The notes below the pieces were generated by a model. It was given only the letters and a program-made list of their open reading frames with translations, was not told the DNA's origin and ran no database searches. Source: Batrachochytrium dendrobatidis JAM81 (lineage: Eukaryota > Chytridiomycota > Chytridiomycetes > Rhizophydiales). Taken from it: a stretch of DNA of 64,000 nt. A program made the position numbers and the translations under genes. The DNA is taken from NCBI RefSeq assembly GCF_000203795.2, contig NW_006281104.1, forward strand, positions 1,326,278 through 1,390,277. The letters are read 5' to 3'. Shown here piece after piece: positions 9,060-19,749 of this stretch; position 1 is the first letter of the stretch, and every line of letters starts with the position of its first letter.

Positions 9060-12000
9060 TGTTTACAACTGAATACAACACGAATCAACACAGGTATTTA
9101 TATTTCAGCGACTCAATATTAGTATGTGTTCAAACCATGCACACAGCATCAATCAGGCTGTCATGGCAACATTTTGAACCCATGAACTATCTGTTGTACA
9201 ACTGCACGATTGGTTCAGGTTAGTATACAGACTGTATGTCGAGTGATCGAACCTTGTCACAACAAGACCAAATGTGACACTGTCCGATATCCGATCAACA
9301 TCAGCAACAGCAACAGCAGCAGATCGTTTTGCAAACTGGTCGTGTCAACAAACCATAGTGTCACTGTAGTCAGGCAACACGATCGATATATGATCATGTC
9401 ATTCAAACCAATATACAATCTACTGATATTTGCAAAACATCACCAAACAAAACCCCATCAATTGTACTTGAACTCGCAGTTTGCACTCATTGTATCCATT
9501 CATAAAAATGACAGTGATCACATTGATACAAATGACAGCCACGGTATTACGCTGATTGATGTGTATCTCAAACTGGTATGCAAGGTCTTGCAAACACACA
9601 TTGATGGATCGTGGTGCTCAACAAACTCGTCACCACCGAGCATGGTCGATTTCAAACCAAACAAGTGTGTTGTGTAAGTTGGTTCACTAGTCGATATCGT
9701 TCAACAACGGTTGTGCGTGCAGTTCAATACTATTGTTGTGTTGATTGACATTCAAAATGCATTCGACACTGTCACGATTGGTACCTTGATATGGTAACTG
9801 CAACACATGTGGTTAGCACCACGCACACTGGTCTTGCTAACACCGCTGCACACATGCTCATCAGCTCGTGCTCAGGCTGAACCATTGGTTTCCGACACAT
9901 TTACAATTGAACGTCGAGCCCGGCTGTGATGTCCATTGTCAGATTGTTGTTCAACGTGTTCATCAATGACATGCGCAATGGTATCAACCGATTGTCATTG
10001 CATGAGTATTGTGCAAATCATCAGTGTGAGGACTCATGTATGCCGACAATATCGTGATATTTGCCAACTCTGATCAATCACTCCAGTTGGCATCTGGTGT
10101 ACTTGCACAATAAATGGAACAATGCATCAAACAATGTGGAACAATATGAAACAATACGGAATAATACGGAACAAGCTTTAATGTAGCTAAATATGATATA
10201 CACAGTATTCGTGGTCACAACACTTTGATTCCAAATTACAATCGTTGTGATGCTACACAAACAATAGATTCGTCGTGTTCAACACTACAAATATCCGGAT
10301 ATTGTGTTTCACGAACCACTGTATCACACCATACGACTGGACTATAATCATGTTGCTGTGTTCAATAGCATGTCAGTTGTGTCCGACTCTTGCAAACCAC
10401 CAACTCACAATCAACTTTTGGATGCGAATATGTTTGGCAGTCATTCTAGTAATGATCATGTACGCACTGGATGTGGTTGTTGGTTAGTGATTGGTGGTGA
10501 CTTGACTTGCATACACACTCGACAGTCAATAACGATGCGCAACACACATTGAATGCATACAAATCCACAACTGTCAACACCTTGTTGTTGAAACGAATTT
10601 GGATCACCATCAGTTTGCTCACTTGTTGCACCGATATGACTGCATGATCAACTGGACACCAACCAAACCACACTCAAATGCATATGTTCCAGTCATGTGT
10701 ATGGTGTATCGATTGTCAACTCACAATGTCAACTCCAACACATTCCATCATGATCATGGTCACATCACACCATGCCGATGTATGTCGATCGATATCACAT
10801 TGCAAATGGCTGTCATCCAATGACTGTGATGACTGCAATGCAATACCATACATGTATTGTGACTGATACGCTGTACACCATCAGCAAGTGTGCAACTGTC
10901 ACTTGATATATCGACTCTGATACACAACAACATGTTGGGTTTATCGTGATCAGGTTTTTGATCAACTTTGGACTCATGATACATGATTTGTCATGTTGAA
11001 TCGTGTGGATGTGTGGATCGTATGGATCGTATGAATGTGTCATGGACTGCAATTGATGCTATACGCTGCAATTTAGTTGCAAACACATATATGTTTGACA
11101 TTGACCAATGCATACTGTGCAACGACTGATCGGTGCGAATGTGATTGCACACTTGGTGGTATTGTGCATTATGGTTGTTTGACAATGGATGAATGCTGGA
11201 TTAGTCGGTCATATGCAACCTGTTTGAATCGACATATTTTGATGATCACTCGATGTAACTGACAATAATGTGTTGTCAGTCATGTTGTGTCGATACTTGA
11301 GTTGAAGTGACCAATCACAGAATACTGGCTGTTTGATTGGTCAATTAGTCGAGTTTGTGCTGATATCGTACCATTGGTAACAAACACAGTTCTGGTACCG
11401 TCACCTGTACTGCCATATAGCAGTTGATTGACAAACTTGTAACACTTCCAGTATATGCTCGTACGGATATGATTTGTTTGCATGATATCAGTTTGTCTTG
11501 ACACTCGAGTTTATTTTAAATACATTCATTCAAAAAGCGCATTTGCTACTAAAATGGTGTCAAATTACTGTCAGTTCAAGTACAATTGATGGGGTTTTGT
11601 TTGGTGATGTTTTGCAAATATCAGTAGATTGTATATTGGTTTGAATGACATGATCATATATCGATCGTGTTGCCTGACTACAGTGACACTATGGTTTGTT
11701 GACACGACCAGTTTGCAAAACGATCTGCTGCTGTTGCTGTTGCTGATGTTGATCGGATATCGGACAGTGTCACATTTGGTCTTGTTGTGACAAGGTTCGA
11801 TCACTCGACATACAGTCTGTATACTAACCTGAACCAATCGTGCAGTTGTACAACAGATAGTTCATGGGTTCAAAATGTTGCCATGACAGCCTGATTGATG
11901 CTGTGTGCATGGTTTGAACACATACTAATATTGAGTCGCTGAAATATAAATATCTGTGTTGATTCGTGTTGTATTCAGTTGTAAACACACCAATATTTTG

Positions 12001-12192
12001 ATCAGCAACACCAAGTTTATTAAATGTATGCATTATTCAATGTGTTATGAATCCAAAAGGGTTTGAAAACAATGGATTGAGCAATACACTGTGCATTTGC
12101 TGTGCGAGTGCAGAGTTGTAATTACTTGTAATCAATTTCATTTTTAGGTGGTGGTTTAAATGGAGGATGATCATCATTTTAAAGTCCGTTTT
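9060..12192 (-). repeat. Large inverted repeat, right arm
   Basis: Reverse complement of 4721-7896. It begins in the 3' flank of gene B and ends in the 3' flank of gene C. It is gap-free, so it can be used to judge the gap in the left arm. Confidence 0.85.
9210..11270 (+). mobile_element. Dead non-LTR (LINE) reverse transcriptase, plus-strand copy
   Basis: A 155-codon frame at 9210-9677 contains ALIVSIHKNDSDHIDTNDS and HGITLIDVYLKLVCKVL, matching the start of LINE reverse transcriptases. After TAA the same frame continues with VVLIDIQNAFDTV (motif A, about 9738-9777). LFNVFINDMRNGIN (about 9945-9985) lies in another frame, and GLMYADNIVIFAN (about 10033-10071) holds the active-site motif with YADN for YADD. 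FNVAKYDIHSI (about 10170) fits the thumb region. Near 11107-11166 a C-x2-C...H-x4-C pattern resembles the C-terminal zinc finger of LINEs. Stops and frameshifts make it inactive. No poly(A) tail or target-site duplication is visible. Confidence 0.72.
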
Positions 12193-12199
12193 AAGATTT

Positions 12200-12766
12200 C
12201 TATGAATTTCGTGTTGGTGGTGGTGGTATAAATGAAGGAGGACCATCATCTTCAAATTTGCTCTGAGGTTTTGGTGGATTTTTTCTTGGTTTTGGTATAG
12301 GTGGTTTAGGTTTAGGCGCTACAGGTGGTGGTGATTTGTTTTGTGGTGGTGGTCTATTGTGTGGTGGTCTAGGTGGTGGTGGTCTATTATGTGGTGGTCT
12401 AGGTGGTGGTAATTGAGATGGTGATTTAGGCAATGGTCCAGTTGCTCCTGATGAGCTAAGTGGAGGTGGCCTATCAGGAGTATTCTTGACAAAATTAGTA
12501 GGGTTGCCAATAACAGGTCTTTCTGGGTTTTTCTTAGGGCGACCAGGGAATTTAGGCCCTTTCTTTGGAAGACTTGGCTTGATACCACTGCCACCTGGCT
12601 TGATACCACCGTTACCTGGCTTTTTATTAAAAAAACCCTTGACTTTGCCAAAAAGCTGTCGTTTTTGAAGTCGAAAGTCATTGTCAATAATAGTGTTGGT
12701 CGAAACAAGCTCGGCATGAGCCGAAATAGCCAGTATCGATATAAGTGTAAAAGTACCGCTTTTCAT
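12200..12766 (-). CDS. Secreted proline-rich protein, paralogue C
   Basis: Intronless minus-strand gene. I choose the ATG at 12766 (not 12781) so that MKSGTFTLISILAISAHA is the signal peptide, as in B. The pro-segment ends RLQKR, a Kex2-type site. The mature protein begins QLFGKVKGFFNKKPG, a basic amphipathic segment like that of A. Then come Gly/Lys-rich (GIKPGGSGIKPSLPKKG) and Pro-rich parts (PPPRPPHNRPPP twice) and a tail DDGPPSFIPPPPTRNS. Its upstream region mirrors that of gene B, so B and C are inverted paralogues inside a palindrome. The repeats differ completely from those of B. Function unknown. Confidence 0.76.
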   Translation of the reverse strand: MKSGTFTLISILAISAHAELVSTNTIIDNDFRLQKRQLFGKVKGFFNKKPGNGGIKPGGSGIKPSLPKKGPKFPGRPKKNPERPVIGNPTNFVKNTPDRPPPLSSSGATGPLPKSPSQLPPPRPPHNRPPPPRPPHNRPPPQNKSPPPVAPKPKPPIPKPRKNPPKPQSKFEDDGPPSFIPPPPTRNS

Positions 12767-13033
12767 TTTGAGCGATTCCAAATATGTTAATATAGTTGAT
12801 AGTTTAGTTAAAGTGATGAAAAGCTGATCAATTGCTGTCTCTATATTTGATAATTAACTGGCGGTTTATATACTTGATCATTTGAGTATTTGAGCATTGA
12901 TATTAGGGTCAGTCTTGTATTCTGTGTAACCACGGTAGTTATTTGTGTTCACGCCTTCTTGTATTGAGCGATTTCAGGCAAGATTATTTTTTCCGGTGCG
13001 CAATCACTACATCACGTGTTTGGTCTGAATTGG

Positions 13034-13410
13034 TGTTTACAACTGAATACAACACGAATCAACACAGGTATTTATATTTCAACGACTCAATATTAGTATG
13101 TGTTCAAACCATGCACACAGCATCAATCAGGCTGTCATGGCAACATTTTGAACCTATGAACTATCTGTTGTACAACTGCACGATTGGTTCAGGTTAGTAT
13201 ACAGACTATATGTCGAATGATCAAACCTTGTCACAACAAGACCAAATGTGACACTGTCCGATATCCGATCAACATCAGCAACAGCAACAGCAGCAGATCG
13301 TTTTGCAAACTGGTCGTGTCAACAAACCATAGTGTCACTGCAGTCAGGCAACACGATCGATATATGATCATGTCATTCAAACCAATATACAATATACAAT
13401 CTACTGATAT
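13034..13410 (+). repeat. Fifth copy of the ~0.4-kb alternating repeat
   Basis: Homologous to about 4935-5290 (+), 7530-7885 (-), 9070-9430 (+) and 11630-11995 (-). It begins GGTGTTTACAACTGAATAC and ends near CAAAACATCATCAAACAAG, where it runs into unique sequence. It flanks gene C on its upstream side; each of genes B and C has one copy on either side, pointing away from the gene. Confidence 0.8.
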
Positions 13411-14265
13411 TTGCAAAACATCATCAAACAAGAACCAACTTTGATCACACAAGAAAGTGGTTGAATGACTTTTATGCAAGTATTGCTTGAACACATGATG
13501 CACACTGATTTATACTGACGGTTTCTGAGAATTTTCGATTATTTTGGGATTCTCACTCTTTTGTTGCTAGCCGTGAAATGATTCTACAACGTAATACTAC
13601 TTCAAGACTTTATTGTATTAAAATTAGAATCATACAGATCAATTTTGTCATTACAGACCAAATTCAAGTTGTACTCAAGCCAAGATTGCAGTTGAATGAA
13701 TTTCAAAAACGTTAATTGTAATACACATTCAATAATGAATTCAAAGATTACTGTCAAGCCAGTAAAATAGTTTAAACCAAATCTAATCACTGATTCAATT
13801 GCTAGTCGATTACAAGTTGAAATTTGTACAAATCAAATACAAAATCAAACTGAATGGTGTGTGCTGTCAATTCAACGTGTTTTAAACTGGTCAATTGAAT
13901 TTAGCAGTTTATCTAATGAAATTATTGAATTGAATCTTAGTTTCAAGTTGATACCAACATGCTCTTTACTGGACCTATAGGTAAAAACATTTGTATAACT
14001 ACCAATTCTACACTTGAAATCAGTGAATATTCAAGACTTGATACACACTTTTATGCAGCATTCACTCATGAATACAATTAAACCTTCTCGTTTGTATAAT
14101 GCCAGACACTAACATCTGAATTATTACAATCTGTTCATCTAGGTTTTTGTAAGTGTTGTCTGTTACATTGACCAACACATCCATTGTACGACTAATTTCA
14201 TACAGTTCAATTCTGGATCTAATACATCAAATCCAAATACTATGAACATGACATTTTATGAATAG
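13411..14265. other. Intergenic, nothing recognised
   Basis: AT-rich, no convincing frame. The first exon of the UBAC2-like gene probably lies in its last 200 bases (a candidate ATG is at about 14070). Confidence 0.4.
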
Positions 14266-15536
14266 CACATGCACCATTCTCGAAAGCAGTATTTGTAATC
14301 ATTGGTGTCAACAGTCTTGTTGCGTCTATTGCAAATGCCAAGAGCAGGCTTCATTTACAACTGTTTCCGCATTTGATTCCACAATGTCAGGTCAGTAGGT
14401 TGACTTTATAGTTATCACGGAGTTGTATGTCTAATCCAGTGTAATGCCTCTGCCATGAACGCTAGCTTTGGAGACTTGTTTCTAGCCATTTCGGTAATCA
14501 GTAACTGTGCAGACTTGTACTGGTTAATGGATTCATAATCATATGCTTACTTCACGTTTCAATCCCATTCGTTTAGTACTATCTTCATCAGCAGAAGTCC
14601 TGTTTGGATCTATACTAATCTATCAATTTCGGCTTTTGGAGCGACAATGGGGATCAGCAAAGTTTGCTGCCTTTTTCACGCTCTCGTCGCTGATTTCAAC
14701 GTGTACAAGTCTTGCGTTTCTTGTCTTGTTCCGTCCATCTGTAGATCGCATTGCTTTGGGACCATTTGGGTTTATTGCAGCTTCAACTGTATTGTACTCG
14801 GTACAAGTACCAGCTTCATACTACTTTAAATTGTTTGGTATTGGCTGGAGCGATCATTCTTTTATCTATATTCTTGCTATGCAGGTAAGCCGAGCTAATC
14901 CATCTTGTGATATAGTATTTTAAATCAATCGCTGATATTTAAACATTACAATGTTTGTATTGATGCTAATCTTGACGGCTGTAGCTGGCTTTTATTTCAT
15001 CTCCTTTGTCGATTTTCGCTTGGGTTGGTGGAATAATAGCAGGAGGAATCTATACAACAAATACTGGAAATATCAAACAATGGCGGTTTCCAACATGGAT
15101 ACGATCTATAGTGTCCTCTTATATTTTACCACTTTTAGAATCTTCCCATGGCGATTCCTCAAATGATGGATCTAATCCACTTTCTACAGCTACTACACCA
15201 GCAGATCAACGGCGTGCTCAGCTGCAACGCACAGTACAACAGCAAATGCAAGTTGCTAGCATGATGGCCGGAATGGCGCCAAGACAAGGCAATACTCCAG
15301 CAGACACAACTGCTGGTGAATCTCCAACAACTGCTCAGACAATTCCAGTTCCAGGTGGTCCAACAGGTTCTACCTCTACACTTTCTTCCCACAATGCTTC
15401 TGAAGTCATTGCAGATCCTCATCTTGTAGAAACTCTCACTGGAATGGGATTCGAGCGCGAGGCTTCCATCGCAGTACTTGTTCAAGCTCGCAACAACCTT
15501 GACACTGCCATTGTGATGTTGGTGGAACATACTTGA
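14266..15536 (+). CDS. UBAC2: UBAC2/Dsc2-like rhomboid pseudoprotease with UBA domain
   Basis: An ER membrane protein of the ubiquitin-ligase/ERAD type (UBAC2 in animals, Dsc2 of the fungal Dsc complex). Exons seen: 14266-14390 (HAPFSKAVFVIIGVNSLVAS...), 14466-14493 (LWRLVSSHF), 14577-14884 (LSSSAEVLFGSILIYQF, ERQWGSAKF, several membrane segments) and 14985-15536. The last exon gives another membrane segment, the basic linker RRAQLQRTVQQQ and a C-terminal UBA domain (VETLTGMGFEREASIAVL, ending IVMLVEHT). SSxExLFGSxLxYxFRxxERQWGS is the family signature. Rhomboid Ser/His catalytic residues are not evident. The short first exon with the ATG is not fixed, so the start is partial. Total about 340 residues, normal for the family. 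Confidence 0.82.
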
Positions 15537-15850
15537 TGGCTTTAAAGTGTCATTACACGTGAGATAACACCATCTACATTATAAAAACAATCAACAGGCT
15601 ACTGATGTTTTAAAGTACTTGATTTTTTGATAAACATGGTTGTAATCTGCAGTTGTCAAGCAAACTCGGAAAAATCAATAAAGATGAGTGGATACATCAC
15701 GTAATTGTAGACGACTTTAATTAAAAATGTTACGCAAGTATACCAATGGTATTGCTGCAACAACTACAATAACATGACAAGACTTGCGAATTCATAGAAA
15801 TGCCTATAACATAGTTTAATAATGTTGGTATTTTGTAATGATAGACTGGG

Positions 15851-17639
15851 TTACCAGCCATTAAAATTAGAAAAGCCACTGGTTTTGGATTGTTTCTTTG
15901 GTGGAATAACAAGCGACTCTGATTCTTGAGTATTGAGTGAAGAATCCAATTTACGCTTTCCAAGTGCAGCATCAAGATACTTTCCAACCTTGTCTGTCGA
16001 AGACGCTACTGCAGAGGCAGCCAAGTATAGTTTATCCTTTCGAGCTTTCTATAGATTTCAAAATAGTTTTAAACACATGTATACAGTCAGAGCTCATCCA
16101 TCAAAAGAAACGATCAGATGCATACAAATAATATACCTCCATGACTCGCTGAGCAGAATTGGCAGCCTTTATCGCATCTTTGGATGCGATATCGTTTAAA
16201 ATCTCCGCATAAGGATCTTTGGTAACAGTAATTGCTAAAATTTTAATTTCTTTGACAGGTCGGTTGTCCTCGTCAGTTGAAACTGCCTCCAGCTTGGTCA
16301 GCACATCCATGCCATCAACAATTTTTCCAAAAATCGTGTGCTTGTTGTCCAAATGCTTGCAAGGTCCAAAGGTAAAAAAACTAGTACAAGGAACAGAAAA
16401 AGTTATAGTTGAATAAAAACGACTCGTCCGTGTCAAATAGATTAAACTCATTCAAGATATGCTTACAATTGCGAAGTATTGGTATGTTTACCACGATTGG
16501 CCATGGAAAGTAACCCACGCGACGAGTGAGTTAGATTAGGCTTGAATTCATCTGGAAATGGAGATCCCCAGACAGATTCTCCACCTTTTCCAGTTCCAGT
16601 TGGATCACCACCCTGAATCATAAATTTTGGAATGGATCGGTGAAAAATCGTACCATTATAGTATCCTATATATTAAATCAGAAAAGTATCAATAAAACTG
16701 TCTTGTTTAACCAATCAATACATTGATACATGCAACTTGCCCTCTTTTGCATGCTTTATAAAATTAAAACACGACCGTGGAGCATCAAAACAAAGCAGCT
16801 CAATATGAATATCGCCGTAGTTGGTTTGTAGAGTAGCAGCACCCTTTTGTTTAACACGAGTAATAGCAACTTCATCATCCGTCCATACAGCAGATTCATT
16901 TACAGAGACGGGTGTGAATGACATTGATGTGAGTGAGGATGATGCCAATCCTCTAGAAAAAGATGCGTCATTGTATGAAGATTTAGTTGTAGTAACAAAT
17001 GAAGGTGTAATGGGAGTTTTTGATGCGGATGCTTTTGCAGCAGCAGCATCCTTTTTCAGCTTATCTTTAGCAGCCATTTCTTCAAGAACACGACTAGTAG
17101 TACCAGTGGCATTAATCTTGTATGAAACCTGGGCTTTTTTCTTTTCAGCAGCCTCGTCTAACACTGAGATGTTGTTTTTTAGATAATGGAAATCAGTAAT
17201 GTTTCGCTCTGAAACATGATGGGGATCTTGCAGCGTGATGATGTCTTTCCTTGTAAATTTTTCGCCCGTAATCAGATCAGACCAGTTTTTTGTCTTGATG
17301 TTCAACTGATCTACAGCTTCATACGCATACACGTTTCCAGATGTTTTGATTGCGACAATGTGAGTATGATTGTTGAAAGTTTTATATGTGACGGGACATT
17401 GATACTCGTTTTCGTTATTTTTATGAAAATGGAGTTTGAAAAGATCTTTAGCCTCGAGAGATTGGCCAGTAACTGGATTAGTTCCTTGTTTCTTGATCCA
17501 CGGCACAATATTGAGAAGATCAAACACTATTCCTTCCTTGGTGCACATGGGATTTTCAAACGGCTGGAGTGACAATGCACAACAGTAAAAGGGAAGTTGT
17601 TTAAACTCTGAGCCCGATCCAGATGCCTTTTTTGCACCT
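15851..17639 (-). CDS. PPIL2: U-box peptidyl-prolyl isomerase PPIL2 (Cyp60)
   Basis: A nuclear, spliceosome-linked cyclophilin with an N-terminal U-box. Exon 17639-16741 carries the U-box region ([51 protein letters not shown]). Next are 16665 to about 16468 ([34 protein letters not shown]), about 16371-16132 ([33 protein letters not shown]) and about 16039-15851 ([14 protein letters not shown], ending [11 protein letters not shown]). FHR and the QGGD loop of the cyclophilin fold are kept. The intron after 16741 has a GC donor (GCAAGT). The first exon, expected to encode a MGK...YIT-type start, was not found, so the 5' end is partial. Convergent with UBAC2. Confidence 0.88.
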
Positions 17640-17794
17640 CTAAATATGAGTAATACATGCATCAGCAATGTTAGTTGGCTTGAATGAATTTACAAACATA
17701 TCCACGCAAAATGAGGATTAAATAAAGGTGAAAAATAAACAACCAGTTTCATGGAATGATGGGCCAGTTTACTGGATATAGTTGTGTAGTTTGG

Positions 17795-18040
17795 GGTTTC
17801 TTGTGGTGATTGGCATGTAAACAACAGTTGCATTCATGAGATGTTCACTTGAACTAGAACGCGAATGTATGTTTTTAGGATACAGATGGATTTGATTGAC
17901 AGCATCAACTGCTGAATCCAACTCTAGACTACAATGGATGAATTTGATGATCAGACAATGTATGGCTATACCAAAATTGGGGAAGGGAATAATTATAGTT
18001 TGATTGTATTATATGATGGACGTTGATTTGAATTGAGAGT
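17795..18040 (+). repeat. Dispersed repeat family, copy 2
   Basis: Diverged match to 560-830: GTGATTGGCATGTAAACAAC, TTGAACTAGAACGCGAATGT, then ACAATGTATGGCT and ATATGATGGACGTTG in the same order. No coding frame. Confidence 0.5.
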
Positions 18041-18509
18041 ATCAAAAGTCGGTTTCTAGTAGAAGAACACAGCGGATATTAAGCATTGCCTATTTCAAAA
18101 ACAAATAGTGACTGAAAGATGAATACAAGTGTTCCATTGTCATGAGTGACTTTAATTGATTGATAATGTCAAACTTGCCCGAATTCAGACTTCCATTCTG
18201 ATTGAGAAATGTATAGTTTATCAGTGTTTCTACCCATATATTTAAATCAATTCAATGAGTTAAGCAGAGATTAAAAGGCAGTCCAGATGGTCACCAAGAA
18301 TCGATATCACTTGAATGTAAATATCTGACAAGATTTCTTGATAGGAAAACAAGTGAAATTGTACAGCATACTACCACGTGAGTCCACGTTATATTTATTA
18401 TTAGTTGCAGTGAATGTTGATGTGGTGAATATATTCGAGTCAGTATACAGCAATCATAGCATGAAGTTGATGTGTATTTACAAGTATATTTGAGTTTATG
18501 ATTCGACTA
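18041..18509. other. Intergenic, nothing recognised
   Basis: No frame or RNA-like structure that I can support. Confidence 0.4.
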
Positions 18510-19632
18510 TCACCAAGGACACGTAGCGGGCAAGACTGGAGTAGAATGCGACGATTTGTCCATCACTTGACCCAATCGAGCGTTGGGACTGCTGGCATTC
18601 TGGCGCTCTTTGGATTTTTTAGACTTTTTTGTTCTAGTGGATTGATTGTCTTCCGAGTCGGAATGTTTGGAATGTTTGGATTTCTTTGACTGTTTTTTAA
18701 CCTTTCGGGTCTTGGATTTATGCTTTCGTTTGCGAGAGTCATTATGAGAGTTTGTACTGGTCATCTCGTCACGCTCTGTATTTACAGTGCAATGATCAAG
18801 TGTGCTATCTAAGCTATCAGAGTCCTGACTAATACACCTTTTTCTCGGTGTGGCTTGTTTGAGTTTTTCAAGATTATCCACATACACATCTAACGATTCG
18901 TCGTCAAAGTTGTTGATATCAAGACCAGGCAAGTATTTATCTTGAAAGAATCGATCTAGACTGCGTGGTCCAGTTGCGCCTCGACCTCGAATCTTGCGAC
19001 ACTCTTTTACTGTTTCTTGACGAGACTCGGTGGAGATAGAGTTGCAGTCATCGTTGCTATAGGATTGGTTTGTAAGCAACTTTTTTTGAATAGGTTTAGA
19101 TGGTGACAATGAAGAACGTGAACCATGCAGTTTGGTAGTTTGTGAAACTGGCTCGGATACATCTCCAGAATCCAGTCTGGCTAACCTTTTAGCAGCATCC
19201 CGTTGTTCTTGATGAGCGAGGTTTTCATTATGTGCGTCTGTACCACGAATGATATTTGCCAAAAAACGCTTGTTTGTAACCAACAAACTAATGATTTATA
19301 TGATTAATCGCTTGTTATGCAATGAATTCAAAAAGTTGAAGGTTTACTAACCGATCTCTAGAAAGAAGAGCACTTGTACCAAAAGTTTCATACTGCTCGT
19401 GCTTCTTATTTGCCTCTTTCATAATCAAATCAGCAATATATTGTTCCATATTCTCGTCAGGCACATTTCTAATCTCCTGTCCATATGCCTAAGCAAAAAA
19501 CATTCAAAGGCTTTAGTAAATTGCAGTCTAAATAACATGACATTTTAGAAAAATACATACGGCTCTAGTCAAATTTCGAACAACAGAATCCAATACAGAT
19601 CCAGCAACAGGCTGACTCGCACTTTTGTCCAT
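18510..19632 (-). CDS. Lysine-rich nuclear protein, NKAPD1-like (tentative)
   Basis: Three exons: 19632-19561 (MDKSASQPVAGSVLDSVVRN), 19488-19352 (AYGQEIRNVPDENMEQYIAD, ending LLSRDR) and 19287-18510. The third starts TNKRFLANIIRGTDAHNENL, which resembles the LxNxIRxTDAHN motif of NKAP-domain-containing protein 1. It continues with a Ser-rich middle, FFQDKYLPGLDINNFDDESL and a Lys/Ser-rich stretch (RKRKHKSKTRKVKKQSKKSK) typical of nuclear or splicing-associated proteins. About 327 residues. The gene is real by exon structure and splice signals. The family name is a tentative reading of one motif plus the basic tail. Confidence 0.6.
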
Positions 19633-19749
19633 TATTCGATTAGTTTGATGAGAAGCAAACTTCAAGAAATATATTCATTGTCACATGACAAAACACGTGA
19701 TGATGAATGCAGTTGAAAACAAGATTTCACTTCAAGACAAATAGTTTTG
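19633..19749. promoter_or_regulatory. Short divergent promoter region
   Basis: Only 117 bases separate the start codons of the minus-strand lysine-rich gene and the plus-strand IQ-motif gene, so the two probably share a bidirectional promoter. CACGTGATGA at 19693 is an E-box-like element. Confidence 0.45.
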
